The notes under the pieces were generated by a model. The model was not told where the DNA came from and did not search any database. It saw only the letters and a list, made by a program, of their open reading frames with translations. From Ianthella basta (lineage: Eukaryota; Porifera; Demospongiae; Verongiida; Ianthellidae): 64,000 bases of DNA. The translations under genes were made by a program, and so were the position numbers. Below are positions 1 through 10,519 of this stretch, piece by piece (positions within the stretch are counted from its first letter, which is position 1; the number at the start of each line of letters is the position of its first letter). The stretch lies in assembly GCA_964019415.1 (NCBI GenBank), contig OZ025883.1, forward strand, positions 2,518,086 through 2,582,085, given 5' to 3'.

Positions 1-489
1 GTTGGGTCTAGTGTACCCCGAAAGGAGGGAGTGCCCATAATGCGGGAATGTCTGGTACTGAGCTCTAAACTAATGAAGAACTTCTACGTATGACATTACA
101 CCAAAGTATGTTGGACTCCCTAAACTATACGGGTGACAATCACAGTGGACATAGACCAATCACTAAGTGTAGAGTCACCAAAGTATATATGTTTGGTCCA
201 AGTGACTGTGCACATGTATGGCTTACATGATATGAGCTTTTAAATATAATACTTCATGCAGTGCAACATCAGGGAAAGCCCTGCACGCTCATAAATGTGG
301 GTGTAGCTGTCACTGAGTTAATTGTCATATAATATTCTGTAACAACCCATGACTGTCACTTTTCATAGCTACCCTCTGCATGGCAGCTAGTCACAAATAG
401 CTATTCTTTGCATGCATTAGTGAGTACATATATTAGTGTAGCTCTGTTAGCTTAAACCCTTACCCTCTGCTGTGTCAGTACTAGTCTAA
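1..489. other. No gene seen (left edge)
   Basis: AT-rich sequence without a convincing reading frame, splice pattern or recognised repeat. It lies just upstream of the duplicated block that starts near 490. Confidence 0.5.
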
Positions 490-834
490 TTAAGAAATGG
501 AAACAGAGACACCTCCAGTCTCTGTTGTGCTAGTTCACACACCTGGTCACTATAATGCTCAGGAGTTGAGTTATGAGGATCTCTATTTGACACAAGAGTA
601 GCTATTAAACCCTACACACACTCACCACATCCCATCCTGCATGCCCACCCTCGGATGTTGGCTGACTAGTTATATAGTATGACCATGCACTTGTATCGGC
701 TGCAGAAGGTGGAGGTGCTTGAGCACACACTGTAGAGCACTCAGGATGAAACTTCAGTACTTATAACCGTGATGCTGTGTGTAACCAAAGGACACCACAG
801 TCACTGCTGTACATTCATTCATGTTCACTGCTGA

Positions 835-1746
835 TGGTGACGTCATTCGCGCGCGTTTCCGGCATGCCAGATGGCCATAATTATGGGTGTGGTGCGTCTT
901 TTCGTTATATTATAGCAGTCAGCGGTACACGCCCAAAAATCCAAGAGTCAGGTGGAGTTTCTTTGTGTTGTTCAGTCAGTGCTAGATAGAGTTTTAGTTG
1001 AGTTTGTTTGAGTCGTTCTCTACCGGCCGGGCAGCCCTGGGCCTGCCAGGCGGCTTTGTGGAGGGACGAGCGGTAAGTCCTTTTGCAGGTTTGTGTGACT
1101 TGTTTGCTGTTTAGGAAGCGTTCAAGTGTGCAAATCTAGCTACACTTAACTAGCTAGCTAATGGCAGTCAAGTAATTAGCTAAGTCCCTTAATTTCTAGT
1201 GCTTCAACTGCTCATTCAGCCTTTCCTAATCTCTCATGCAGGTCGCCCTCTCTCCACAGCCTTTTTAATAGTGCCCGACCACAGACTGCCTAGACAGCCA
1301 ACTGACACTCCTCCGCCAGCGGAAACGCTGCGTCCTTCAGCACCCGGTTAACAGCAGCTTCGCTAGAAGTTTGCACAGTTCGTTCCACCGTCATCAGCAG
1401 CGCCGTCCAGCTGAACACATCAATACTCCTCCGTCCTTTTAGCAACTCGCCTCCTCCGCGACCAACACATCCAACTCACGCCTCTACGGCCCAGTCTCAC
1501 GCGAGTAGCCCTCCGCATCCAACTGACTTGACGTATTCGCTCCTCCAACACTTCCATTTCACCGTCCTTTCCAGTTCGCCGTCCTGCTCAACACCTCTAC
1601 ACACCTTCCTCCTTACTGCCTCGCTCCTCCACCGACTACCAACAGCTGCAACTCTCCGCTCCTTCCTCACGCGACGGCTGGCAGTAGCAGCCAACACCTC
1701 TGCACTCCTTCCTCCCTAGCACCTCAGCCCAACACCTCTCCAACTG
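835..1746 (+). promoter_or_regulatory. Promoter and two 5' non-coding exons of ROCO gene 1
   Basis: A first exon ends at 1072 (donor GGTAAGTCC) and a second runs 1242-1746 (acceptor CAG, donor GTGAGT); the coding exon begins at 1956. The same arrangement occurs in front of gene 2, where exons end at 11205 and span 11389-11967. The second exon is C-rich with repeated CTCCTCC and AACACCTC words and has no long frame, so it is probably 5' UTR. The transcription start was not located. Confidence 0.55.
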
Positions 1747-4455
1747 GTGAGTGCTCTTATACTGTATTGCAGTAGTGCATCCGGCACACATGGTGCTGTA
1801 GATGGGTGAACCTGTGCCCTAGCTGGAGCTCTGAATGGTAGCCAGTTCTAGTAATGAACCATATTATTTAGTATAGTCAGGCATTTTGGAAGTCATTTTG
1901 TCTCTCTGTGTGTGAAGTTGTTCATCCAACAAGTGGTTCATTGTGTCTTCTGTAGGTCACACTTCACTTATACTTCTATGTTGGCGAGATTTGGAGATGG
2001 CTCTTTTTGATGCTTGTAGTAGGGGTGACTTGTTCAGAGTGAAGCGGTTAATTAAAGAGGGCCATAACGTAAACACCAGAGGTGGGTTGTATGGCAGAAC
2101 ACCTTTAATAGAGGCAGTTAGGTGGGGTCGTGCCCAAATTGCGGAGGAGCTCGTCAGAGAAGGTGCTCATGTAAATGTAAAAGACAATTTGCAACAAACT
2201 GCCCTTCACTGTGCCAGCTGGAGGGGTCATTGTAGTGTTGCAGAGATACTGTGTGCAGCTGGTGCAGACATCAATGTACAAGATGAAAAGGGATGGACCC
2301 CTTTGATGTGTGCAGCTAAGGGGGGTAGTGATGAAATAGTGTGTGAACTGATTAGAGCAGGTGCTAGTGTGAATGCTGTCACTAGCAGTGGGTGGTTGTA
2401 TGAGGGGCTAGCTGCTGGCTCAACAGCCCTGCATTTTGCTGCTAAATACAATAGTATTAAATGTGGGGTTCTCCTTGTGGAGGCAGGAACAGATATGACA
2501 GCAAGGAACAAGGACTCTAAATCTCCCCTGGACCTTATTCATCAGGTGACTTCCGACAAGCTATTCGACAGGCACAGTCTTTCTCTACCAAGCGTATTGT
2601 GGCAGTAATTGGCAATGCTGAACATGGAAAGAGTACACTGATAGCAGCTCTGCAAGCTGAGGGTAAAAGCACCTTCAAACGGTTCATCAACAGGTTCACA
2701 CAAGTGCACGACATCAGCCAACGCACAGCTGGAATTGAAGCAGTCCAGTTCTCCAGTCGTAAATATGGACAGACATTGTTCTACGACTTTGCCGGTCAGG
2801 CTGATTACCACGGCCCTCATCAGTCCTTCCTGGAGGCCATGCTGAGCAAGCCAGGAGTGTCTGTGTCCCTGTTACTTTTGGTAAAGGCAACTGACGAGGA
2901 AGACATCATCATGCAGCAAATCACTCGTTGGTTGCAACCTCTAGCTCTTATGTCAGCCCCATCCACTCCGCAAGTGATCCTTGTTGGCAGTTTCCTTGAC
3001 CGAGTAAAGTCCAGAGAGGAAGCAACCGAGAAGCTGTTGAGATGTAGTCAGTCAGTGCATGAGGAATTCCCTTTCGATATCCAGCTAGGGTCCCTGTCTC
3101 CTGGACAGCCGCAAGCCTGAATCTGAGGGTATCAATCAGATTTGTACCTTATTTCAAGAGAATCATCCCCTCAAGTTGAACTCGGACACTTTCTCATACA
3201 GCCTTCACTGGATTATGAAGCAAATGCAAAATGCATTCTCTGTTCCAGCCATCACACTGCACACCTTTCAGTCATGGCTGCTAGATGAAGCCAAGCTGGT
3301 CCTCAAGAATTTTCCTCCACCTGAGAGCATGTGTCATGACCTAACAGCAGTTGGTCATGCCCTGTTTTTCCCCAACAAGCAAGATCCCTCCCAAAGTTGG
3401 CTCATTGTGGACCTCCAAGCTGTTCTCCACAACGTGTATGGCACCCTGTTCAGTGGGTCCCAAGGCAAGGTCAACCAGTTTGGTCTCCTTCACTGCCATG
3501 AGGTGGCTAGGCTGTTTCCCAAGTTGTATCCGGCAATGATCCAAGAGGTCCTTATCAGCCTCGAGTTCTGCATTGAGGTGAATGCAAGAATGCTAGAAGA
3601 TGATCTTGTGGAGTTAACTGCCGGTACTGATGGAGAGAGATGTCTGTACTTCCCTGCTCTGGTGTCAGCCAAGCCTTGTGAGCTCTTCCGAAAGGATCCA
3701 GGGCCACAGAACTTCAAGTGGGTGTGCTGGCAACTGAGGACAGAGGAGAAGCACTTCATCTCTGCCCATCTCCTCCAATCCATCATCCTCCATCTTGCAG
3801 CCAATCATGTGTTCACCCACAAGTTACCTGGTGTGAAAGAGCGCTGCAGTGTTTGGGTGAGTGGCCTTTCCTGGAGGTCCACCAAAGGCGTGGACATAGT
3901 GGTCCAGATAAGCAACAGCAGTGTGGTCCAGGTTGTCAGACGCAGTAAGATAGGACCAGAGAATCTGCACCGTTACTTATCAACCATTGTCCGAGATGTC
4001 ATCAAGAAAACTACCCAGTTGTCACCGAAGCTGAAGGCCACATCGTACATCGTTTATCCATACACACCTGCTATGTTGGAGGGAACCAAAGCTCCTCCCC
4101 TTGACTCACTGTATCCTGTTTCGGGTATTGTACAATGCATCAGTGATGGAGACAATCATGTTCTATCCCGCCAACATGTTGGCCGTCTTCCCAACCAGAT
4201 GAGTCTCAAAGAGTTGTTTGGAGGCTGGTCTCCTTCTCTGTCTGTTGTACAAGACATGGACTTTAAGAGGAAGCCACAGAGTGGTGAGTGTGTGTTTCCT
4301 CTCCCTGTTTGATGGAAGCAATTCCTTCAGTGTACCTCCTTATTGTATCCTCATATATATGCAATGGCCACCCATTCAACTAGTATGATGTGGTGTTGAC
4401 TAGCCTAAAGGTTGGACTTCCTCCTCCTTTGTACCTGTATCTCTGCTCTCTTCAG

Positions 4456-4557
4456 CTCTGCCCTCAGTGCCGTCATCCTCCAGCTCCCGAAGTGGAGCTA
4501 CCATTGCTGACAAGGGACCCTCCCCAGAGATGGAGGTACTGACTACAACACAGCAAG
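4456..4557 (+). other. Ser/Thr-rich linker exon, copy 1 of 4
   Basis: A 102-bp symmetric phase-1 exon encoding a linker with PSSSSSRSGAT and ADKGPSPEM. The same exon recurs at 5277-5378, 15077-15193 and 16063-16164. It sits between the COR and CARD exons and is probably a flexible, phosphorylatable spacer. Confidence 0.7.
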
Positions 4558-5261
4558 GTACGCTCCATACAGTGTCACTACACGAGTGCACCTCACAGTG
4601 TACCAAGTGTGGGAGGTGTGTCCCTACTGTCTCTGATGGAGTCTCATTCAGTCCGCTAACCCCAATTAAGTGCCATATTGTGACCCCTTAGTGCCCAGAG
4701 GAGGTTTAGTGTGTGGCTCAGCTAGCAGTGGACATTCAGATTTTGTGCTAATGCTAATTGGGAAATGGGAATTCCCCTTCAGCTGCTTACCATGTTATCA
4801 GGTTTGTGTGTCTTCCCTTTCCATGAAGCTGTACAAGTTCTTAATGACTTTCGAGACCAGTTCATTGAGGAAATGGATGCTAACGCTGTCGTTTGGGAAC
4901 TTCTACACAACAATATCATTGATAGAGGTGACCAGAGGACAATCGCAGCAAACACTAACCCAACACAGAAGAATCAGTTTCTTCATTTGATATTGAAGGA
5001 TAAGTGCACTGAGGATGCTTTTGAGACTGTCTGTGACATCATCACTGCAGTAAAGGGCAACCCAAAGATGAAAACATTGGGTGAATCTATGAAGAGGAGA
5101 CTGGAGACAGGTGGGTATATGTGTGTGGGGAGGAGACTGTGTGCATGGGTGCATGTGGTTGTGTCTGTGTATGGGAATGTTGTGTGCTGCGTGCATGGAT
5201 GTGTGTTGAACAATTAATTTTAGCCAGCCACTGCTCTGCTCTGCTTTATTTTGCTTCGCAG

Positions 5262-5378
5262 CTACACTCTCTTCAGACCTGCCCTCGGTACCGCCATCCT
5301 CCAGCTCCCAAAGTAAAGCTACCACTGCTGACAAGGGACGCTCCCCCGAGATAGAAGCACTGACTACAACACAGCAAG
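5262..5378 (+). pseudogene. Linker exon, copy 2, donor site lost
   Basis: Sequence matches the other three linker exons (ADKG near the end, TTTQQ at the border), with acceptors at 5261 or 5276. Its donor reads CAGCAAG|ATATGC where the others have GTATGC, GTACGC or GTATGT. Without GT it is probably skipped; because the exon is symmetric the CARD-to-Death frame survives skipping. Confidence 0.6.
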
Positions 5379-5493
5379 ATATGCTCCATGCAGTGTCACT
5401 ACACACGAGTGCACCTCACAGAGTACCGAGTGTGGGAGGTGTGTGTGCGTGCATGTGTGTGTGGACATGAGCTCTTCATGTTGCAGTGGAACC

Positions 5494-6400
5494 TGGCTAC
5501 TCTGGACACCTTTGAGACAGGCCTACCGTATAGCGCAAAATATTCATGGGAGAATATTTTCACGAATCTTCAAATTTTGGCTCAAACTGTAATTTTCGCG
5601 GGAAGGTTTTTGCGTCTTGTGAGTAGGTAAGCCACACCCCCTATAGAATGGCGGTATAAAGCAACAATCACGATGAAGCGCACTTGGATCATACGTATGA
5701 TCTCGAATTGACTAACACACTTATCCAGCTCACTTCCCAAAAACATGGGTGCTGTTAAACCTTGCTCTGCTTCCCTTTTCCCACTACACAAGCTTTTTCC
5801 TCCGGGGTAAAGTCTTCATATGCTCCGCGACGTGAACTGCAAGCAGTAGCTATCTTCTTCGCCCACATCGGTGCTGATTACCTTCTTCACCGCTTTATTG
5901 GCAGCTATGATTGTGTACGCCTGTGACTACTATTTAAAACGAACTGTCTGGCTTCGGTAGCATGAAGTAGCCGTACCGTCACTACAGAGACATCAATCAC
6001 AGCCTCACTCGTAATAGCTGAAAACTTTAGAGCGGCAGCTGTAGCAGTAACCACTTGGCAATGAGATCACGAACACGAGGCACTGTGCGTTCTTAGCATG
6101 CACAGCCAGTCTGCTGCGGTGTATAGTTACAGGCAAGTAGCTATGCCATTATCCGTCTATGTTCACCAATTAATGTATAGGCATAGGGTTAATACAAAAT
6201 ATTCGAGGGGAATATTTTTGCGAATTGTGATCCATCCGTGAAATTCGCAAAGATTTTCACCCATGAAACTTTTGCGCTATATGGTATGTGTCCTGATTAG
6301 AGAGGTGGTGTTGCTTTCATCTGTGTGTCACTGAAATGGGACAGTTGGTAGTGTCCTCATTATACAGGTTCTGAATTCTGGTGTCCTTTATTTTTAAGAG
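5494..6400. mobile_element. Nested DNA elements: TIR element 5524-6286 inside a CAGTGGAACC repeat
   Basis: The 763-bp inner element begins TACCGTATAGCGCAAAA and ends TTTTGCGCTATATGGTA, imperfect inverted termini, with subterminal copies of an AATATT...GAATATTTT motif at both ends. No transposase is visible, so it is non-autonomous. It interrupts sequence starting CAGTGGAACCTGG, which resembles the family seen at 20511 and 57861. A TA target duplication is possible. It lies in the CARD-Death intron. Confidence 0.65.
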
Positions 6401-6800
6401 GTGTATGTGTGACTGTGTACTTGGACGGGTTTAGAACATCACACTAGTGAGTGGTTCCTAACACCTACTCTGGTCCCACCCCTTATCAGATGGACACACC
6501 CACTTCACTATTGACTCCACCCCCACCTTACAAGCCATCCGGAAGTTCATTGTCTGTGAAGTTGCTGAGCACTGGATCTTGATAGCCCTCTACCTTGGTT
6601 TTGAATCCTCTGCTATCATGATGACCAAGACTGACCAAAGTGAGCATGCTTGCACAGCAGTGTTTGAGTGGTGGTTGTCATGGGAACCAGGGACAGGCGA
6701 GAAGGAGAGAACTTGGCAAACTGTGTTGTCAGCAGTAGAGTACGCTGGACTCAAGGCCTTCTCACGGCAACTCAAGACAAAGCTATTCAGTCTCCAGTGA

Positions 6801-8016
6801 ACTTAGACCCTAGCAGTACAGAACTCACAGTACATTGTAACTATACACACACACTACTAGTATATTGTGTTGGTGTGTTCACTTGTATCTTAATTGTATG
6901 TTTTGTAAAAATTCTGTTGCCAATTGCAAATGCAGCTGTCCACTATAATGATATTCATGATCGAGCCGCATGCAAACTACTTATAATTCGTCACGTGCAT
7001 GCACTAAATTTGCATAGCTCGAGGGACTGGATCGGAGGAGTTTTCGGATCAGGCCGGGATCGCGGCTTTAATTGCGAATTAGCGCTGGACTTCACTCTAT
7101 CTGCTTCCCAGAGTATATATGCTCAGGTGAAGACCACATCCCGTGACGGCACGTGCTGGGAATTATAAGGAATAAGCTAGCGTTTGGTTCTGCAGCGGAC
7201 GTCTCTCTCCTCCAGTGAGTCGGCCCCACTCGTTCATAGTCTTCCCAAACCACTTGACAGTCTCTAATGGACGCACTCTGGAGGGCCTTGGACCTCGAGC
7301 GGACGGGAGAGTGAGTTGTGGGCGGAATGCACCGGTTTTCTCGGCTTTGGTATTAGCGCCCCCTTCAAGTCTTGATATGTAATACATAGAGGAGAGTAAC
7401 TAGGATGTGGAGGGCAAGGAGGCGTTTATTGTAATGTGTAGCTAGCTTTGTTGTAGTTTCAAGTCCTACCTGTAGTAGTGAGTCCAAACGAAATTACTAG
7501 TGAGATGTGTAGCATTTGAGAATTAGTGAAGAGGTGTGTGTCTCCTTTTCCTTGAGGTGGTGGTCAGTGCTATTTCCTCCGACACTGTAATGTCTGCTAT
7601 ACCCATGTCCACTCCATGCTGTGTAGTTTGGAGCAGCTATGCTGTAATCATAGACACTGAGTGTGTGTGCTTATCAATGGTTTGGGGTGTGTTGTCCACA
7701 ATTGCACAATTCCCAATGCACACATGCCAGAGTGTCAATGAGAGTTCTCATTGGTCCATAGGTCAATTGACCTGTGGCAATGACTCTGAGCCACTGACCA
7801 ATCAGTATTCTGCTAGCCTCATGCAGGTGTGTTGTGCATGCAGTCGTGTATTGATTACTGAGTGTCATGCATACATTCCAGGGGGTTCCCTCTTTGCCCA
7901 GCCTGCCCCATGCAGTCCTTCCGGTTGTGTTAACCTTATTTATATCCATTAATATGACATGTGATTGCATGCATGTCTGTTACCAATGTGTACACATCCC
8001 AGTTGGTATGTTAGTA
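6801..8016. other. Intergenic; CpG-containing promoter-like stretch near 7020-7330
   Basis: No supported gene. Around 7020-7330 CpG density rises, and a short frame beginning ATGGACGCACTCTGG (7267) is followed by a GTGAGT donor. This could be an orphan first exon, but no continuation was recognised. Confidence 0.3.
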
Positions 8017-8220
8017 ATGTCCTATGGGTGTCCAGTGCATCCTATATGGGGTCAAGGGCATCCTATATGGGGTCCAGTGCATCCTATGGGGGTCCAGTGT
8101 GTCCTATGGGGGTTCCAGTGCATCCTATATGGGGGTTCATTCATCCAATAGGGGTCAAGTGCGTCTGTGGGGGACCCAATGTGTCCTAAATTGGGTGCAG
8201 TACGTACTATAGGGTCTTGC
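8017..8220. repeat. Degenerate ~20-bp minisatellite
   Basis: About ten imperfect copies of a unit like CCTATATGGGGTCCAGTGCAT, decaying toward the right end. No coding role is seen. Confidence 0.75.
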
Positions 8221-8256
8221 TTTCATGGTCTTGTTCATTTCCCTTTGTCTCCGCAG

Positions 8257-8383
8257 GGAGGATCTCCAAGAATGACTGGGTGGAGTGATTGCGTCAGCTT
8301 GGAGTGGAGCTGCTGAAGGAGTCCCCTAGCCCCACCCTGCGTTCCTGTTGGGCTCTTGTTCAAGTGTACAAGCCACTTCCTCA
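8257..8383 (+). pseudogene. mTOR FAT-region exon fragment, copy 1
   Basis: With acceptor CCGCAG and donor GTAAGT this exon translates to an mTOR segment just before or at the start of the FAT domain: RISKNDWVE, stop, LRQLGVELLKE, LRSCWAL. Animal mTOR proteins have DWLEWLRRL and LRSCWALAQ here. The Trp codon that should follow DWVE is TGA (8286-8288). No neighbouring mTOR exons are present, so this is a stranded gene fragment with intact splice sites. Confidence 0.8.
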
Positions 8384-8440
8384 GTAAGTGGAGTGTGTGA
8401 GTGTGGGTGTGAGAGTGACTGGTGAGTGCTTGAGTGAGCA

Positions 8441-9075
8441 GCAATGGCAGTACTCTCTACTGAGACTGTTTTGGGACTGTACATACACACACATGTGCAC
8501 ACATTCACACACTGTCCCGTGATGGGTGTCCAGTGGGAGATGGTCATTACTCATTATTGGCTTTCACCTCACAACCAAAACTGGCCTCCTTGTGATTTAA
8601 CTAAATCCCTTTCCTTAACACATGACGTGTTCTGTGTACAGTCCATTGTACCATACTGTGGTGTGATGTGGGGCAGTGTACACCACACATGGTGTGGAGT
8701 ATGTGAAACACAGTATATGGAACATGGTGAGGGTTGTGTATAAATACATTGTGTAATATGTACACTCAAACCTGCTCCTACTCCACCTGTGTGTGCCCAT
8801 CCCTACCCCAACCCACTCCCCTCCTCTCCCTACCTCTCTGTTCCCGCACTTTGCTCCTCCCTCTCCTTCCTCTGTGTGCAGCTGTAGCCTCGTCTGGACA
8901 GACTCAACTGCACTCAGTTTGTATACAAAATGAATGTGGGCGTGGTCAATCTGCAAAGGGTAAGTCCCTAGTGTGATTGGCACCATCACAGTGATATGTG
9001 TTCTTACATGAGACACAATGAGAGGGTGTTGTGTTGTGTGTTGTTCTGAGTGGACTGCTCTACTGTGGCTGTTTG
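8441..9075. other. Spacer between the two mTOR exon copies
   Basis: CA-rich and GT-rich stretches and a C-rich segment at 8800-8880. No domain or gene was recognised. A possible donor-like GTAAGTCCC at 8960 has no partner that I can identify. Confidence 0.35.
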
Positions 9076-9221
9076 AAGGTGTGGGCGGCCACAGGGAGGA
9101 TCTCCAAGGATGACTGGGTGGAGTGATTGTGCCAGCTTGGAGTGGAGCTGCTGAAGGAGTTCCCTAGCCCCACCCTGCGTTCCTGTTGGGCTCTTGCTCA
9201 AGTGTGCAAGCCATTTCCTCA
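9076..9221 (+). pseudogene. mTOR FAT-region exon fragment, copy 2
   Basis: A near-identical second copy of the 8257-8383 exon and its right flank, reading RISKDDWVE, stop, LCQLGVELLKE, LRSCWALAQ. It carries the same TGA (9124-9126) at the Trp position. The preceding bases also read VWAATG, resembling the mTOR residues WGAAR before this point, so this copy keeps a few extra codons at its 5' side. Donor is GTGAGT. Confidence 0.8.
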
Positions 9222-9554
9222 GTGAGTGGAGTGTGTGTGTGTGGGTGTGGGTGTGAGAGTGACTGGTGAGGTGCTTGAGTGGGTGAGTGGCCGTACTGAG
9301 TCTCTCTTGAGATTGTACGTGGTGTACATCATTCATACGTGTCCCCTGACTCTTTGCTTCCCGGCCTCTGCCACTCCTTCCTACCCTCCCACTTTGCCCC
9401 TCCCTCCAGGGGTAAGGTAAAGGTATCAGTTGTTGCCAGTGTGTGGTCCCCTTGTGTGTCGATGTGTGTGGGAGGGGGAAGGAGGGAGATGTACACTGAG
9501 TGCACAGTGGGTAGTTGGTCATTGACTGGTGCCATGTAGTTAGTGTAGTGTGTG

Positions 9555-9840
9555 TTACACCTTCGGCCCCTCTGTCCCTCCCACACCTCCCTCTGCCCTT
9601 CCCACCCCTTTCCCTCTGACCTTCCCACCACTTTCCCTCTGCCCCTCCCATCCCTCCCCCTCTGCCCCTCCCACCCCTCCCCCTCAGCCCCTCCCATCCC
9701 TCCCCTATCCCTCCCCCTCTGCCCCTCCCACCCCTTTCCCTCTGCCCCTCCCATCCCTCCCCCTCTGACCCTCCCACCCCTACCCCTCCTATCCCTCCCC
9801 CTCTGACCCTCCCCCCTCTACCCCTCTGCCCCTCCCACTT
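9555..9840. repeat. Polypyrimidine minisatellite
   Basis: Imperfect tandem units like CCTCTGCCCCTCCCACCC, strongly strand-asymmetric. Long frames across it are repeat artefacts. Confidence 0.85.
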
Positions 9841-9962
9841 CTCTTTCTCCAGCTGCTGTTAGTGTAGTGTGTGTTACAGTACTCCTCTTCATGCATGCTG
9901 TACAAGTCACTCACTGACTTAGTTGGAGTGAAATAATGCACCCTCTCACCTGTCTCCCCTGT

Positions 9963-9964
<2 letters not shown>

Positions 9965-10039
<75 letters not shown>
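9965..10039. repeat. (CA)n microsatellite
   Basis: Uninterrupted CA tract of about 75 bp. Confidence 0.95.
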
Positions 10040-10043
<4 letters not shown>

Positions 10044-10519
10044 TCCCTTTAACCTTCTTCCGGAAACCTTCTTGTCTGCGGATGTGGACAATAGTACTAA
10101 ATACATACTCTATACATCTAATTGTGGTTGAAAAGGTCAAAAAGTGTGCCAATTACAACAAACAATGCACACTTTTTCCTTTGATGTTAACCACAACCAT
10201 ACAACAATTGTGTATCGTGAATGAGTTATAATTTGGTATTAGATCTTAGTTCAAGTGGAGGCTATTCATTAGAACACATGTCAGTGTAGTCTCCTGTTCA
10301 AGTGTTGCATGTCCTTAAGTGTGTGTGTAGGTGTGTGCATGGTGAGCTCCTGTGTGGTCTGTCATGTGACAGGACACTGCTCTAGTCACATGCATGGCAA
10401 GGACTGGGTAGTGTAAGCAGAGGTAGGTGCATATTGTAAGGTCAGTTATGTATCATAGTGGAGGGAAGCAGAGACTTGCCATGTGAACAGGTGGACTCCT
10501 TTGCATAGGATCTGGTCAG

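Larger units (their letters stand above)
490..4630 (+). repeat. Tandem segmental duplication, copy 1 (ROCO unit)
   Basis: This block is repeated at about 10520-15290. Upstream flank, two 5' non-coding exons, the large ankyrin-Roc-COR exon, its donor and the first Ser/Thr linker exon all align by eye. Similarity fades shortly after the linker exon, where the two genes continue with different modules. Confidence 0.85.
1997..6800 (+). pseudogene. ROCO gene 1: ankyrin-Roc-COR-CARD-Death protein, frame broken twice
   Basis: Coding starts at ATG 1997. Exons: 1997-4283, 4456-4557 (Ser/Thr linker), 4802-5110 (CARD), 6490-6800 (Death, TGA stop). Order of parts: about five ankyrin repeats, a Roc-like GTPase with P-loop GNAEHGKST and switch-II-like DFAGQADY, then a COR region (winged-helix stretch with LFFPNKQDPSQSW). 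The 103-aa 4802-5110 exon reads as a CARD. The last exon reads as a Death domain with LGFESSAI, WWLSWEPGTG and TWQTVL. Compared with gene 2, the large exon has 2 extra bases near 2537 and 4 extra bases near 3084; each shifts the frame. All introns after the large exon are phase 1. Family knowledge: such proteins are signalling scaffolds of the ROCO/DAPK type. It is either a recent pseudogene or carries assembly indels; everything outside the two indels looks selected. Confidence 0.75.

Noticed and set aside
8017-8220. CRISPR-like spaced repeat
   Set aside because: Units are contiguous and degenerate with no unique spacers, in an animal genome; a decaying minisatellite.
9329-9806. Gly/Arg-rich and Pro-rich frames on both strands, also at 25190-25600 and 33474-34380
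   Set aside because: Produced by purine/pyrimidine minisatellites; mirrored on the opposite strand and without splice or start context.
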